Shown: positions 1 to 15,200 of the stretch, in pieces
Position numbering within the stretch: position 1 is the first letter of the stretch
How the letters are laid out: each line of letters starts with the position of its first letter
Source: Agriotes lineatus
Taxonomy: Eukaryota > Arthropoda > Insecta > Coleoptera > Elateridae
Direction: 5' to 3'
NCBI GenBank assembly: GCA_940337035.1
Contig: CALNHX010002796.1
Location: 1-64,000 of the forward strand
DNA: 64,000 nucleotides
Position numbers and translations under genes: made by a program
Notes under the pieces: generated by a model
Told to the model about the DNA's origin: nothing
What the model saw: the letters and a program-made list of their open reading frames with translations, nothing else
Databases searched by the model: none

Positions 1-770
1 ATATGACCCTAACGTCCCAGACGTTGCAAATGTCTAATATGTCTCATATGTTTCTAACGTCCCAGACGTCCAAAATGTCCCATATGTTCCTAACGTCCCA
101 GACGTCGCAGATGTCCCATATGTCCCTAACGTCTCAGACGTCCCAGACGTCCCAGATGTCCCATATGTCCCATATGTCCCTAATGTCTCAGGCGTCCTAG
201 ATGTCGCATATGTTCTTAACGTCCCAGACGTCCCAGACGTAATAGATGTTCAATATGTCCCTAACTTCCCAGACGTTTTAGATGTCTCATATGTAACCAA
301 CGTCTCAGACGTCCCAGACGTCCTAGATGTTCCACATGTCCCTAACGTCCCAGACGTCTTGGATGTCCCATATGTCCCTAACGTCCCAGACGTCCCAGAC
401 GTCCTAGATGTCTCATATGTCCCTAACGTCCCAGATGTCCTAGATGTCCCATATGTCCCTAACGTCCCAGACGTCCTAATGTTCCATATGTCCCTAACGT
501 CCCAGACGTCCCAGAAGACCTAGATGTCCATGTGTCCTAACGTCCCAGAAGTCCTAGATGTCCCATATGTCCTTAACGTCACAGACGTCCCAGATGTCCC
601 ATATGTCTCTAACGTCCCAGACGTCCTAGGTGTCCCATATGTCCCTACCGTCCAAGACGTCGCAGATGTCCCATATGTCCCATATGTCCCTAACGTCCCA
701 GACGTCCTAGATGTCCTATATGTCCCTAACGTCCCAGACGCCCCAGATGTCCCATATGTCCCTAATGTCC

Positions 771-3700
771 CAGACGTCTCAAATGTCCCATATATCCCTA
801 ACGTCTCAGATGTCCCAAATGTCCCATATGTGCCTAACGTCCCAGACGTCCTAAATGTCCAATATGTTCCTAACGTCCCAGACGTCCCAGCTGTCACGTA
901 TGTCCCTAACGTCCCAGACGTCCAAGACGTCCTAGATGTCCCATATGTCCCTAACGTCCCAGACGTCCAAGACGTCCTAGATGTCCCATATGTCCCTAAC
1001 GTCGCAGACGTCCTATATGTCCCATATGTCCCTAACGTCCCAGACGTCCCGATGTCCCATATGTTTTTAACGTCTCAGACGTCCTAGATACCCTATGTGT
1101 CTCTAACATCCCAGACGTCCCAGATGTCCGATATGTCCCTAACGTCCCCAGACATCCCAGACGTGATGATGTCCCATATGTTTTTAACGTCCCAGTCGTC
1201 GCAGATGTCCCATATGTTTTTAACGTCTCAGACGTCTTAGATACACTATGTGTCTCTAACATCCCAGACGTCCCAGATGTCCGATATGTCCCTAACATCC
1301 CAGACGTCCCAGATGTCCTATATGTCCCTAACGTCCCAGACGTCCCAGATGTCCCATATGTCCCTAACGTCCCAGACGTCCTAGATGTCCTATATGTTCC
1401 TAACGTCCCAGACGTTTTAGATGTGCCATATGTAACTAACATCCCAGACGTTTCAGACGTCCTAGCTCTCCCATATGACCCTAACGTCCCAGACATCCCA
1501 GATGTCCAATATATCCGTATCGTCACAGACGTCCCAGATGTCCCATATGTTCCTAACGTCCCAGACGCTCCAGACGTCCTAGATGTCCCATATGTCTTTA
1601 ACGTCCAAGATGTCCCAGATGCCCCATATGTCCCTAACGTCCCAGACGTCCTAGAAGTCCCATATGTCCCTAACGTCCCAGACATCCCAGATGTGCCATA
1701 TGTCCTTAACGTCCCAGACGTCCTAGATACCCTATATGTCTCTAACGTTCCAGACGTCTTAGATGTCCTATATGTCGCTAACGTCCAAGACGTCCCAGAC
1801 GTCCCAGATGTTCCATATGTCCCTAACGTCTCAGACGTCCCAGACGTCCTAGATGTCCCATGTGTCCTAATGTCCCAGGCGTCCTAGATGTCTCATATGT
1901 CCTTAACGTCCCAGACGTCCCAGCCGTCCTAGATGTCCCATATGTCCCTAACTTCCCAGACGTTTTTGATGTCCCATATGTCCCTAACGTCTCAGACGTC
2001 CCAGACGTCCTAGACGTTCTAAATGTCTTTAACGTCCCAGACGTCTTAGATGTCCCATATGTCCCTAACGTCCCAGATGTCCCAGACGTCCTAGATGTCC
2101 CATATGTCCCTAACGTCCCAGACGTTCTAGATGTCCCATATGTCCCTAACGTCCCAGACGTTCTAGATGTCCCATATGTTTCTAACGTCCCAGACGTCCC
2201 AGATGTCCCATATATCCCTAACGTCCCAGACGTCCTAGATGTCCCATATGTCCCTAACGTCCCAGACGTTCTAGAAGTCCCATATGTCCCTAACGTCCAA
2301 GACGTCGCAGATGTCCCATATGTCTCTAACGTCCCAGCCGTCCTAGATGTCCTATATGTCCCTAACGTCCCAGACGTCCCAGATGTCCCATATGTCCTTA
2401 ACGTCCCAGACGTCCCAGATGTCCCATATGTCCCTAACGTCCCATACGTCCCAGGCGCCCTAGATGTCCCATATGTCCTCACGTCCCAGACGTCCTAGAT
2501 GTCCCATATGTCCATAACGTCCCAGACGTCCCAGATGTCCCATATGTCCCTAACGTCCCAGACGTCCTAGATGTCCCATATGTCCCTAACGTCCAAGACG
2601 TCGCAGATGTCCCATATGTCCTATATGTCCCTAACGTCCCAGACGTCCTAGATGTCCTATATGTCCCTAACGTCACAGACGTCCCAGATGTCCCATATGT
2701 CCCTAACGTCCCAGACGTCTCAAACGTCCCATATGTCCCTAACGTCCCAGACGTCCCAGATGTCCCATATGTTTCTAACGACCCAGACGTCCTAGATGTC
2801 CCATACGTCCCTTACGTCCCAGACGTCCCAGATGTCCTATATGTCCCTAACGTCCCAGGTGTCCATACGTCCCTAACGTTTCAGACGTCCTAGATGTCAG
2901 ATATGTCCCTAACGTCTCAGACGTCCCAGATGTGCCATATGTGCCTAACTTCCCAGACGTCCTAGATGTCCCATATGACCCTAACGTCCCAGACGTCGCA
3001 GATGTCCAATATGCCTCATATGTCCCTAACGTCCCAGACGTCCAAGATGTCTCATATATCCCTAACGTCCCAGACGTCCCAGATGTCCCATATGCCCTAA
3101 CGTCCCAGACGTTCCAGATGTCCCATATGTGCCTAACGTCCCAGACGTCTCAGATGTCCCATATGTCCCATATGTCCCTAATGTCCCAGGCGTCCTAGAT
3201 GTCTCATATGTCCTTAACGTCCCAGACGCCCCAGACGTCCTAGATGTCACATATGTCCCTAACTTCCCAGACGTTTTTGATGTCCCATATGTCCCTAACG
3301 TCTCAGACGTCCCAGACGTCCTAGACGTTCAAAATGTCTTTAACGTCCCAGACGTCTTAGATGTCCCATTTGTCCCTAACGTCCCAGACGTCCCAGACGT
3401 CCTAGATGTCTCATATGTCCCTAACGTCCCAGACGTCCTAGATGTCCCATATGTCCCAAACGTCCCAAACGTCCCAGATGTTCCATATGTCCCTAACGTC
3501 CCAGACGTCCCAGACGTCCTAGATGTCCCATGTGTCCTACCGTCCCAGACGTCCTAGATGTCCCATATGTTCCTAACGTCCCAGACGTCCCAAATGTCCC
3601 ATATGTCCCTAACGTCCCAGACGTCCTAGATGTCCCATATGTCCCTAACGTCCAAGACGTCGCAGATGTCCCATATGTCCCATATGTCCCTAACGTTCCA

Positions 3701-6240
3701 GCCTTCCTAGATGTCCTATATGTCTCTAACGTCCCAGACGTCCCAGATGTCCCATATGTCCCTAACGTCCCAGACGTCCTAGATGTCCCATATGTCCCTA
3801 ACGTCCCATACGTCTCAGGCGCCCTAGATGTCCCATATGTCCTTAACGTCCTAGAAGTCCTAGATGTCCCATATGTCGCTAACGTCCCAGACGTTCCAGA
3901 TGTCCCATATTTTCCTAAGGTCCCAGACGTCCCAGATGTCCCATATGTACCATTTGTCCCTAACGTCCCAGACGTCCTAGATGTCCCATATGTCCCTAAC
4001 GTCCCATACGTCCCAGGCGCCCTAGATGTCCCATATGTCCTTAACGTTCTAGAAGTCCTAGATCCCATATGTCCCTAACGACCCAGACGTCCCAGATGTT
4101 CCATATGTTCCATTTGTCCTTAACGTCCCAGACGTCCTAGATGTCCCATACGTCCCTTACGTCCCATACGTCCCTTACGCCCAGACGTCCCAGATGTCCT
4201 ATATGTCCCTAACGTCCCAGGTGTCCCATATGTCCCTAACGTCCCAGACGTCCTAGATGTCCCATATGACCCTACCGTCCCAGACGTCCCAGATGTCCAA
4301 TATGTCCCATATGTCTCTAACGTCCCAGACGTCTAAGATGTCCCATATGAACCTAATGTCCCAGACGTCGCAGATGTCCAATATGTCTCATATGTCCCTA
4401 GCGTCCCAGACGTCCAAGATGTCCCATATATCCCTAACGTCCCAGACGTCCCAGATGTCCCATATGTGCCTAACGTCCCAGACGTCCTAGATGTCCCTTA
4501 TGACCCTAACGTCCCAGACGTCGCAGTTGTCCAATATGTCTCATATGTCCCTAGCGTCCCAGACGTCCAAGATGTCCCATATATCCCTAACGTCCCAGAC
4601 GTCCCAGATGTCCCATATGTGCCTAACGTCCCAGACGTCCTAGATGTCCCTTATGACCCTAACGTCCCAGACGTCGCAGTTGTCCAATATGTCCCATATG
4701 CCCTAACGTCCCAGACGTTCCAGATGTCCCATATGTGCCTAACGTCCCAGACGTCCCAGATGTCCCATATGTCCCATATGTACCTAATGTCCCAGGTGTC
4801 CTAGATGTCTCATATGTCCTTAACGTCCCAGACGTCCTAGATGTCCCATATGTAACTAACTTCACAGACGTTTTTGATGTCCCATATGTCCCTAACGTCC
4901 CAGACGTCCCAGACGTCCTAGATGTTTCATATGTCCCTAACGTCTCAGACGTCCCAGACGTCCTAGATGTCTCATATGTCCCTAATGTCCCAGACGCCCC
5001 AGACGTCCCAGATGTTCCATATGTCCCTAACGTCCCAGACGTCCTAGATGTCCCATATGTCCCAAACGTCCCAAACGTCCCAGATGTTCCATATGTCCCT
5101 AACGTCCCAGACGTCCCAGACGTCCTAGATGTCCCATGTGTCCTACCGTCCCAGACGTCCTAGATGTCCCATATGTTCCTAACGTCCCAGACGTCCCAAA
5201 TGTCCCATATGTCCCTAACGTCCCAGACGTCCTAGATGTCCCATATGTCCCTAACGTCCAAGACGTCGCAGATGTCCCATATGTCCCATATGTCCCTAAC
5301 GTTCCAGCCTTCCTAGATGTCCTATATGTCTCTAACGTCCCAGACGTCCCAGATGTCCCATATGTCCCTAACGTCCCAGACGTCCTAGATGTCCCATATG
5401 TCCCTAACGTCCCATACGTCTCAGGCGCCCTAGATGTCCCATATGTCCTTAACGTCCTAGAAGTCCTAGATGTCCCATATGTCGCTAACGTCCCAGACGT
5501 TCCAGATGTCCCATATTTTCCTAAGGTCCCAGACGTCCCAGATGTCCCATATGTACCATTTGTCCCTAACGTCCCAGACGTCCTAGATGTCCCATATGTC
5601 CCTAACGTCCCATACGTCCCAGGCGCCCTAGATGTCCCATATGTCCTTAACGTTCTAGAAGTCCTAGATGTCCCATATGTCCCTAACGACCCAGACGTCC
5701 CAGATGTTCCATATGTTCCATTTGTCCCTAACGTCCCAGACGTCCTAGATGTCCCATACGTCCCTTACGTCCCATACGTCCCTTACGCCCAGACGTCCCA
5801 GATGTCCTATATGTCCCTAACGTCCCAGGTGTCCCATATGTCCCTAACGTCCCAGACGTCCTAGATGTCCCATATGACCCTACCGTCCCAGACGTCCCAG
5901 ATGTCCAATATGTCCCATATGTCTCTAACGTCCCAGACGTCTAAGATGTCCCATATGAACCTAATGTCCCAGACGTCGCAGATGTCCAATATGTCTCATA
6001 TGTCCCTAGCGTCCCAGACGTCCAAGATGTCCCATATATCCCTAACGTCCCAGACGTCCCAGATGTCCCATATGTGCCTAACGTCCCAGACGTCCTAGAT
6101 GTCCCTTATGACCCTAACGTCCCAGACGTCGCAGTTGTCCAATATGTCTCATATGTCCCTAGCGTCCCAGACGTCCAAGATGTCCCATATATCCCTAACG
6201 TCCCAGACGTCCCAGATGTCCCATATGTCCCTAATGTCCC
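771..6240 (+). repeat. First copy of a ~5.4-kb satellite segmental duplication
   Basis: The variant pattern of this block recurs in the same order and orientation starting at 6,241. The offset is 5,470 bp near the left edge (771 versus 6,241) and 5,434 bp further right (for example 3,530 versus 8,964). The 36-bp difference is explained by one unit present near 1,760 and missing near 7,215. At 6,240/6,241 the sequence switches abruptly from the pattern seen around 4,630 to that seen at 771, which marks a tandem duplication joint. Confidence 0.85.
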
Positions 6241-9200
6241 AGGACGTCTCAAATGTCCCATATATCCCTAACGTCTCAGATGTCCCAAATGTCCCATATG
6301 TGCCTAACGTCCCAGACGTCCTAAATGTCCAATATGTTCCTAACGTCCCAGACGTCCCAGCTGTCACGTATGTCCCTAACGTCCCAGACGTCCAAGACGT
6401 CCTAGATGTCCCATATGTCCCTAACGTCCCAGACGTCCAAGACGTCCTAGATGTCCCATATGTCCCTAACGTCGCAGACGTCCTATATGTCCCATATGTC
6501 CCTAACGTCCCAGACGTCCCAGATGTCCCATATGTTTTTAACGTCTCAGACGTCCTAGATACCCTATGTGTCTCTAACATCCCAGACGTCCCAGATGTCC
6601 GATATGTCCCTAACGTCCCAGACATCCCAGACGTGATGATGTCCCATATTTTTTAACGTCCCAGTCGTCGCAGATGTCCCATATGTTTTTAACGTCTCAG
6701 ACGTCTTAGATACACTATGTGTCTCTAACATCCCAGACGTCCCAGATGTCCGATATGTCCCTAACATCCCAGACGTCCCAGATGTCCTATATGTCCCTAA
6801 CGTCCCAGACGTCCCAGATGTCCCATATGTCCCTAACGTCCCAGACGTCCTAGATGTCCTATATGTTCCTAACGTCCCAGACGTTTTAGATGTGCCATAT
6901 GTACCTAACATCCCAGACGTTTCAGACGTCCTAGCTCTCCCATATGACCCTAACGTCCCAGACATCCCAGATGTCCAATATATCCGTATCGTCACAGACG
7001 TCCCAGATGTCCCATATGTTCCTAACGTCCCAGACGCTCCAGACGTCCTAGATGTCCCATATGTCTTTAACGTCCAAGATGTCCCAGATGCCCCATATGT
7101 CCCTAACGTCCCAGACGTCCTAGAAGTCCCATATGTCCCTAACGTCCCAGACATCCCAGATGTCCCATATGTCCTTAACGTCCCAGACGTCCTAGATACC
7201 CTATATGTCTCTAACGTTCCAGACGTCCCAGACGTCCCAGATGTTCCATATGTCCATAACGTCTCAGACGTCCCAGACGTCCTAGATGTCCCATGTGTCC
7301 TAATGTCCCAGGCGTCCTAGATGTCTCATATGTCCTTAACGTCCCAGACGTCCCAGCCGTCCTAGATGTCCCATATGTCCCTAACTTCCCAGACGTTTTT
7401 GATGTCCCATATGTCCCTAACGTCTCAGACGTCCCAGACGTCCTAGACGTTCTAAATGTCTTTAACGTCCCAGACGTCTTAGATGTCCCATATGTCCCTA
7501 ACGTCCCAGATGTCCCAGACGTCCTAGATGTCCCATATGTCCCTAACGTCCCAGACGTTCTAGATGTCCCATATGTCCCTAACGTCCCAGACGTTCTAGA
7601 TGTCCCATATGTTTCTAACGTCCCAGACGTCCCAGATGTCCCATATATCCCTAACGTCCCAGACGTCCCAGATGTCCCATATGTCCCTAACGTCCCAGAC
7701 ATTCTAGATGTCCCATATGTCCCTAACGTCCAAGACGTCGCAGATGTCCCATATGTCTCTAACGTCCCAGCCGTCCTAGATGTCCTATATGTCCCTAACG
7801 TCCCAGACGTCCCAGATGTCCCATATGTCCTTAACGTCCCAGACGTCCCTGATGTCCCATATGTCCCTAACGTCCCATACGTCCCAGGCGCCCTAGATGT
7901 CCCATATGTCCTCACGTCCCAGACGTCCTAGATGTCCCATATGTCCCTAACGTCCCAGACGTCCCAGATGTCCCATATGTCCCTAACGTCCCAGACGTCC
8001 TAGATGTCCCATATGTCCCTAACGTCCAAGACGTCGCAGATGTCCCATATGTCCTATATGTCCCTAACGTCCCAGACGTCCTAGATGTCCTATATGTCCC
8101 TAACGTCACAGACGTCCCAGATGTCCCATATGTCCCTAACGTCCCAGACGTCTCAAACGTCCCATATGTCCCTAACGTCCCAGACGTCCCAGATGTCCCA
8201 TATGTTTCTAACGACCCAGACGTCCTAGATGTCCCATACGTCCCTTACGTCCCAGACGTCCCAGATGTCCTATATGTCCCTAACGTCCCAGGTGTCCCAT
8301 ACGTCCCTAACGTTTCAGACGTCCTAGATGTCAGATATGTCCCTAACGTCTCAGACGTCCCAGATGTCCCATATGTGCCTAACTTCCCAGACGTCCTAGA
8401 TGTCCCATATGACCCTAACGTCCCAGACGTCGCAGATGTCCAATATGTCTCATATGTCCCTAACGTCCCAGACGTCCAAGATGTCTCATATATCCCTAAC
8501 GTCCCAGACGTCCCAGATGTCCCATATGCCCTAACGTCCCAGACGTTCCAGATGTCCCATATGTGCCTAACGTCCCAGACGTCTCAGATGTCCCATATGT
8601 CCCATATGTCCCTAATGTCCCAGGCGTCCTAGATGTCTCATATGTCCTTAACGTCCCAGACGCCCCAGACGTCCTAGATGTCACATATGTCCCTAACTTC
8701 CCAGACGTTTTTGATGTCCCATATGTCCCTAACGTCTCAGACGTCCCAGACGTCCTAGACGTTCAAAATGTCTTTAACGTCCCAGACGTCTTAGATGTCC
8801 CATTTGTCCCTAACGTCCCAGACGTCCCAGACGTCCTAGATGTCTCATATGTCCCTAACGTCCCAGACGTCCTAGATGTCCCATATGTCCCAAACGTCCC
8901 AAACGTCCCAGATGTTCCATATGTCCCTAACGTCCCAGACGTCCCAGACGTCCTAGATGTCCCATGTGTCCTACCGTCCCAGACGTCCTAGATGTCCCAT
9001 ATGTTCCTAACGTCCCAGACGTCCCAAATGTCCCATATGTCCCTAACGTCCCAGACGTCCTAGATGTCCCATATGTCCCTAACGTCCAAGACGTCGCAGA
9101 TGTCCCATATGTCCCATATGTCCCTAACGTTCCAGCCTTCCTAGATGTCCTATATGTCTCTAACGTCCCAGACGTCCCAGATGTCCCATATGTCCCTAAC

Positions 9201-12200
9201 GTCCCAGACGTCCTAGATGTCCCATATGTCCCTAACGTCCCATACGTCTCAGGCGCCCTAGATGTCCCATATGTCCTTAACGTCCTAGAAGTCCTAGATG
9301 TCCCATATGTCGCTAACGTCCCAGACGTTCCAGATGTCCCATATTTTCCTAAGGTCCCAGACGTCCCAGATGTCCCATATGTACCATTTGTCCCTAACGT
9401 CCCAGACGTCCTAGATGTCCCATATGTCCCTAACGTCCCATACGTCCCAGGCGCCCTAGATGTCCCATATGTCCTTAACGTTCTAGAAGTCCTAGATCCC
9501 ATATGTCCCTAACGACCCAGACGTCCCAGATGTTCCATATGTTCCATTTGTCCCTAACGTCCCAGACGTCCTAGATGTCCCATACGTCCCTTACGTCCCA
9601 TACGTCCCTTACGCCCAGACGTCCCAGATGTCCTATATGTCCCTAACGTCCCAGGTGTCCCATATGTCCCTAACGTCCCAGACGTCCTAGATGTCCCATA
9701 TGACCCTACCGTCCCAGACGTCCCAGATGTCCAATATGTCCCATATGTCTCTAACGTCCCAGACGTCTAAGATGTCCCATATGAACCTAATGTCCCAGAC
9801 GTCGCAGATGTCCAATATGTCTCATATGTCCCTAGCGTCCCAGACGTCCAAGATGTCCCATATATCCCTAACGTCCCAGACGTCCCAGATGTCCCATATG
9901 TGCCTAACGTCCCAGACGTCCTAGATGTCCCTTATGACCCTAACGTCCCAGACGTCGCAGTTGTCCAATATGTCTCATATGTCCCTAGCGTCCCAGACGT
10001 CCAAGATGTCCCATATATCCCTAACGTCCCAGACGTCCCAGATGTCCCATATGTGCCTAACGTCCCAGACGTCCTAGATGTCCCTTATGACCCTAACGTC
10101 CCAGACGTCGCAGTTGTCCAATATGTCCCATATGCCCTAACGTCCCAGACGTTCCAGATGTCCCATATGTGCCTAACGTCCCAGACGTCCCAGATGTCCC
10201 ATATGTCCCATATGTACCTAATGTCCCAGGTGTCCTAGATGTCTCATATGTCCTTAACGTCCCAGACGTCCTAGATGTCCCATATGTAACTAACTTCACA
10301 GACGTTTTTGATGTCCCATATGTCCCTAACGTCCCAGACGTCCCAGACGTCCTAGATGTTTCATATGTCCCTAACGTCTCAGACGTCCCAGACGTCCTAG
10401 ATGTCTCATATGTCCCTAATGTCCCAGACGCCCCAGACGTCCCAGATGTTCCATATGTCCCTAACGTCCCAGACGTCCTAGATGTCCCATATGTCCCAAA
10501 CGTCCCAAACGTCCCAGATGTTCCATATGTCCCTAACGTCCCAGACGTCCCAGACGTCCTAGATGTCCCATGTGTCCTACCGTCCCAGACGTCCTAGATG
10601 TCCCATATGTTCCTAACGTCCCAGACGTCCCAAATGTCCCATATGTCCCTAACGTCCCAGACGTCCTAGATGTCCCATATGTCCCTAACGTCCAAGACGT
10701 CGCAGATGTCCCATATGTCCCATATGTCCCTAACGTTCCAGCCTTCCTAGATGTCCTATATGTCTCTAACGTCCCAGACGTCCCAGATGTCCCATATGTC
10801 CCTAACGTCCCAGACGTCCTAGATGTCCCATATGTCCCTAACGTCCCATACGTCTCAGGCGCCCTAGATGTCCCATATGTCCTTAACGTCCTAGAAGTCC
10901 TAGATGTCCCATATGTCGCTAACGTCCCAGACGTTCCAGATGTCCCATATTTTCCTAAGGTCCCAGACGTCCCAGATGTCCCATATGTACCATTTGTCCC
11001 TAACGTCCCAGACGTCCTAGATGTCCCATATGTCCCTAACGTCCCATACGTCCCAGGCGCCCTAGATGTCCCATATGTCCTTAACGTTCTAGAAGTCCTA
11101 GATGTCCCATATGTCCCTAACGACCCAGACGTCCCAGAAGTTCCATATGTTCCATTTGTCCCTAACGTCCCAGACGTCCTAGATGTCCCATACGTCCCTT
11201 ACGTCCCATACGTCCCTTACGCCCAGACGTCCCAGATGTCCTATATGTCCCTAACGTCCCAGGTGTCCCATATGTCCCTAACGTCCCAGACGTCCTAGAT
11301 GTCCCATATGACCCTACCGTCCCAAACGTCCCAGATGTCCAATATGTCCCATATGTCTCTAACGTCCCAGACGTCTAAGATGTCCCATATGAACCTAATG
11401 TCCCAGACGTCGCAGATGTCCAATATGTCTCATATGTCCCTAGCGTCCCAGACGTCCAAGATGTCCCATATATCCCTAACGTCCCAGACGTCCCAGATGT
11501 CCCATATGTGCCTAACGTCCCAGACGTCCTAGATGTCCCTTATGACCCTAACGTCCCAGACGTCGCAGTTGTCCAATATGTCTCATATGTCCCTAGCGTC
11601 CCAGACGTCCAAGATGTCCCATATATCCCTAACGTCCCAGACGTCCCAGATGTCCCATATGTGCCTAACGTCCCAGACGTCCTAGATGTCCCTTATGACC
11701 CTAACGTCCCAGACGTCGCAGTTGTCCAATATGTCCCATATGCCCTAACGTCCCAGACGTTCCAGATGTCCCATATGTGCCTAACGTCCCAGACGTCCCA
11801 GATGTCCCATATGTCCCATATGTACCTAATGTCCCAGGTGTCCTAGATGTCTCATATGTCCTTAACGTCCCAGACGTCCCAGACGTCCTAGATGTCCCAT
11901 ATGTAACTAACTTCACAGACGTTTTTGATGTCCCATATGTCCCTAACGTCCCAGACGTCCCAGACGTCCTAGATGTTTCATATGTCCCTAACGTCTCAGA
12001 CGTCCCAGACGTCCTAGATGTCTCATATGTCCCTAATGTCCCAGACGCCCCAGACGTCCCAGATGTTTCATATGTCCCTAACGTCCCAGACGTCCTAGAT
12101 GTCCAATGTGTCCTACCGTCCCAGACGTTCTAGATGTTCCATATGTGCCTAACGTCCCAGACATCCCAGATGTCCCATATGTACCTAATGTCCCAGGTGT

Positions 12201-15200
12201 CCTAGATGTCTCATATGTCCTTAACGTCTCAGACGTCCCAGACGTCCTAGATGTTCCACATGTCTTTAACGTCCCAGACGTCTTAGATGTCCCATATGTC
12301 CCTAACGTCCCAGACGTCCCAGACGTCCTAGATGTTTCATATGTCCCTAACGTCCCAGACGTCCCAGACGTCCTAGATGTCTCATATGTCCCTAATGTCC
12401 CAGACGCCCCAGACGTCCCAGATGTTCCATATGTCCCTAACGTCCCAGACGTCCTAGATGTCCAATGTGTCCTACCGTCCCAGACGTTCTAGATGTTCCA
12501 TATGTGCCTAACGTCCCAGACGTCCCAGATGTCCCATATGTCCCTAACGTCCCAGACGTCCTAGATGTCCCATATGTCCGTAACGTCCAAAACGTCGCAG
12601 ATGTCCCATAAGTCCCATATGTCCCTAACGTCCCAGCCGTCCTAGATGTCCTATATGTCCCTAACGTCCCAGACGTCCCAGATGTCCCATGTCCTTAACG
12701 GCCCAGACGTCCCAGATGTCCCATATGTCCCTAACGACCCATACGTCCCAGAAGCCCTAGATGTCCCATATGTCCTTAACTTCCTAGAAGTCCTATATGT
12801 CCCATATGTCGCTAACGTTTCAGACGTTCCAGATGTCCCATATGTTCCTAAAGTCCCAGACGTCCCAGATGTCCCATATGTCCCATTTGTCCTTAACGTC
12901 CCAGACGTCCTAGATGTCCCATACGTCCCTAACATCCCAGACGTCCCAGATGTCCCATATGTCCCTAACGACTCAGACGTCCCAGATGTTCCATATGTTC
13001 CGCTTGTCCCTAACGTCCCAGACGTCCTAGATGTCCCATACGTCCCTTACGTCCCAGACGTCCCAGATGTCCTATATGTCCCTAACGTCCCAGGTGTCCC
13101 ATATGTCCCTAACGTCCCAGACGTCCTAGATGCCCCATATGACTCTAACGTCCCAGACGTCCCAGATGTCCAATTTGTCCCATATGTCCCTAACGTCCCA
13201 GACGTCCCAGATGTCCCATATGTCCTTAACGTCCCAGACGTCCCAGATGTCCCATATGTCCCTAACGTCCCAGGCGTCCTAGATGTCTCATATGTCCTTA
13301 ACGTCCCAGACGCCCCAGACGTCCTAGATGTCACATATGTCCCTAACTTCCCAGACGTTTTTGATGTCCCATATGTCCCTAACGTCTCAGACGTCCCAGA
13401 CGTCCTAGACGTTCAAAATGTCTTTAACGTCCCAGACGTCTTAGATGTCCCATTTGTCCCTAACGTCCCAGACGTCCCAGACGTCCTAGATGTCTCATAT
13501 GTCCCTAACGTCCCAGACGTCCTAGATGTCCCATATGTCCCAAACGTCCCAAACGTCCCAGATGTTCCATATGTCCCTAACGTCCCAGACGTCCCAGACG
13601 TCCTAGATGTCCCATGTGTCCTACCGTCCCAGACGTCCTAGATGTCCCATATGTTCCTAACGTCCCAGACGTCCCAAATGTCCCATATGTCCCTAACGTC
13701 CCAGACGTCCTAGATGTCCCATATGTCCCTAACGTCCAAGACGTCGCAGATGTCCCATATGTCCCATATGTCCCTAACGTTCCAGCCTTCCTAGATGTCC
13801 TATATGTCTCTAACGTCCCAGACGTCCCAGATGTCCCATATGTCCCTAACGTCCCAGACGTCCTAGATGTCCCATATGTCCCTAACGTCCCATACGTCTC
13901 AGGCGCCCTAGATGTCCCATATGTCCTTAACGTCCTAGAAGTCCTAGATGTCCCATATGTCGCTAACGTCCCAGACGTTCCAGATGTCCCATATTTTCCT
14001 AAGGTCCCAGACGTCCCAGATGTCCCATATGTACCATTTGTCCCTAACGTCCCAGACGTCCTAGATGTCCCATATGTCCCTAACGTCCCATACGTCCCAG
14101 GCGCCCTAGATGTCCCATATGTCCTTAACGTTCTAGAAGTCCTAGATCCCATATGTCCCTAACGACCCAGACGTCCCAGATGTTCCATATGTTCCATTTG
14201 GTCCCTAACGTCCCAGACGTCCTAGATGTCCCATACGTCCCTTACGTCCCATACGTCCCTTACGCCCAGACGTCCCAGATGTCCTATATGTCCCTAACGT
14301 CCCAGGTGTCCATATGTCCCTAACGTCCCAGACGTCCTAGATGTCCCATATGACCCTACCGTCCCAGACGTCCCAGATGTCCAATATGTCCCATATGTCT
14401 CTAACGTCCCAGACGTCTAAGATGTCCCATATGAACCTAATGTCCCAGACGTCGCAGATGTCCAATATGTCTCATATGTCCCTAGCGTCCCAGACGTCCA
14501 AGATGTCCCATATATCCCTAACGTCCCAGACGTCCCAGATGTCCCATATGTGCCTAACGTCCCAGACGTCCTAGATGTCCCTTATGACCCTAACGTCCCA
14601 GACGTCGCAGTTGTCCAATATGTCTCATATGTCCCTAGCGTCCCAGACGTCCAAGATGTCCCATATATCCCTAACGTCCCAGACGTCCCAGATGTCCCAT
14701 ATGTGCCTAACGTCCCAGACGTCCTAGATGTCCCTTATGACCCTAACGTCCCAGACGTCGCAGTTGTCCAATATGTCCCATATGCCCTAACGTCCCAGAC
14801 GTTCCAGATGTCCCATATGTGCCTAACGTCCCAGACGTCCCAGATGTCCCATATGTCCCATATGTACCTAATGTCCCAGGTGTCCTAGATGTCTCATATG
14901 TCCTTAACGTCCCAGACGTCCTAGATGTCCCATATGTAACTAACTTCACAGACGTTTTTGATGTCCCATATGTCCCTAACGTCCCAGACGTCCCAGACGT
15001 CCTAGATGTTTCATATGTCCCTAACGTCTCAGACGTCCCAGACGTCCTAGATGTCTCATATGTCCCTAATGTCCCAGACGCCCCAGACGTCCCAGATGTT
15101 CCATATGTCCCTAACGTCCCAGACGTCCTAGATGTCCCATATGTCCCAAACGTCCCAAACGTCCCAGATGTTCCATATGTCCCTAACGTCCCAGACGTCC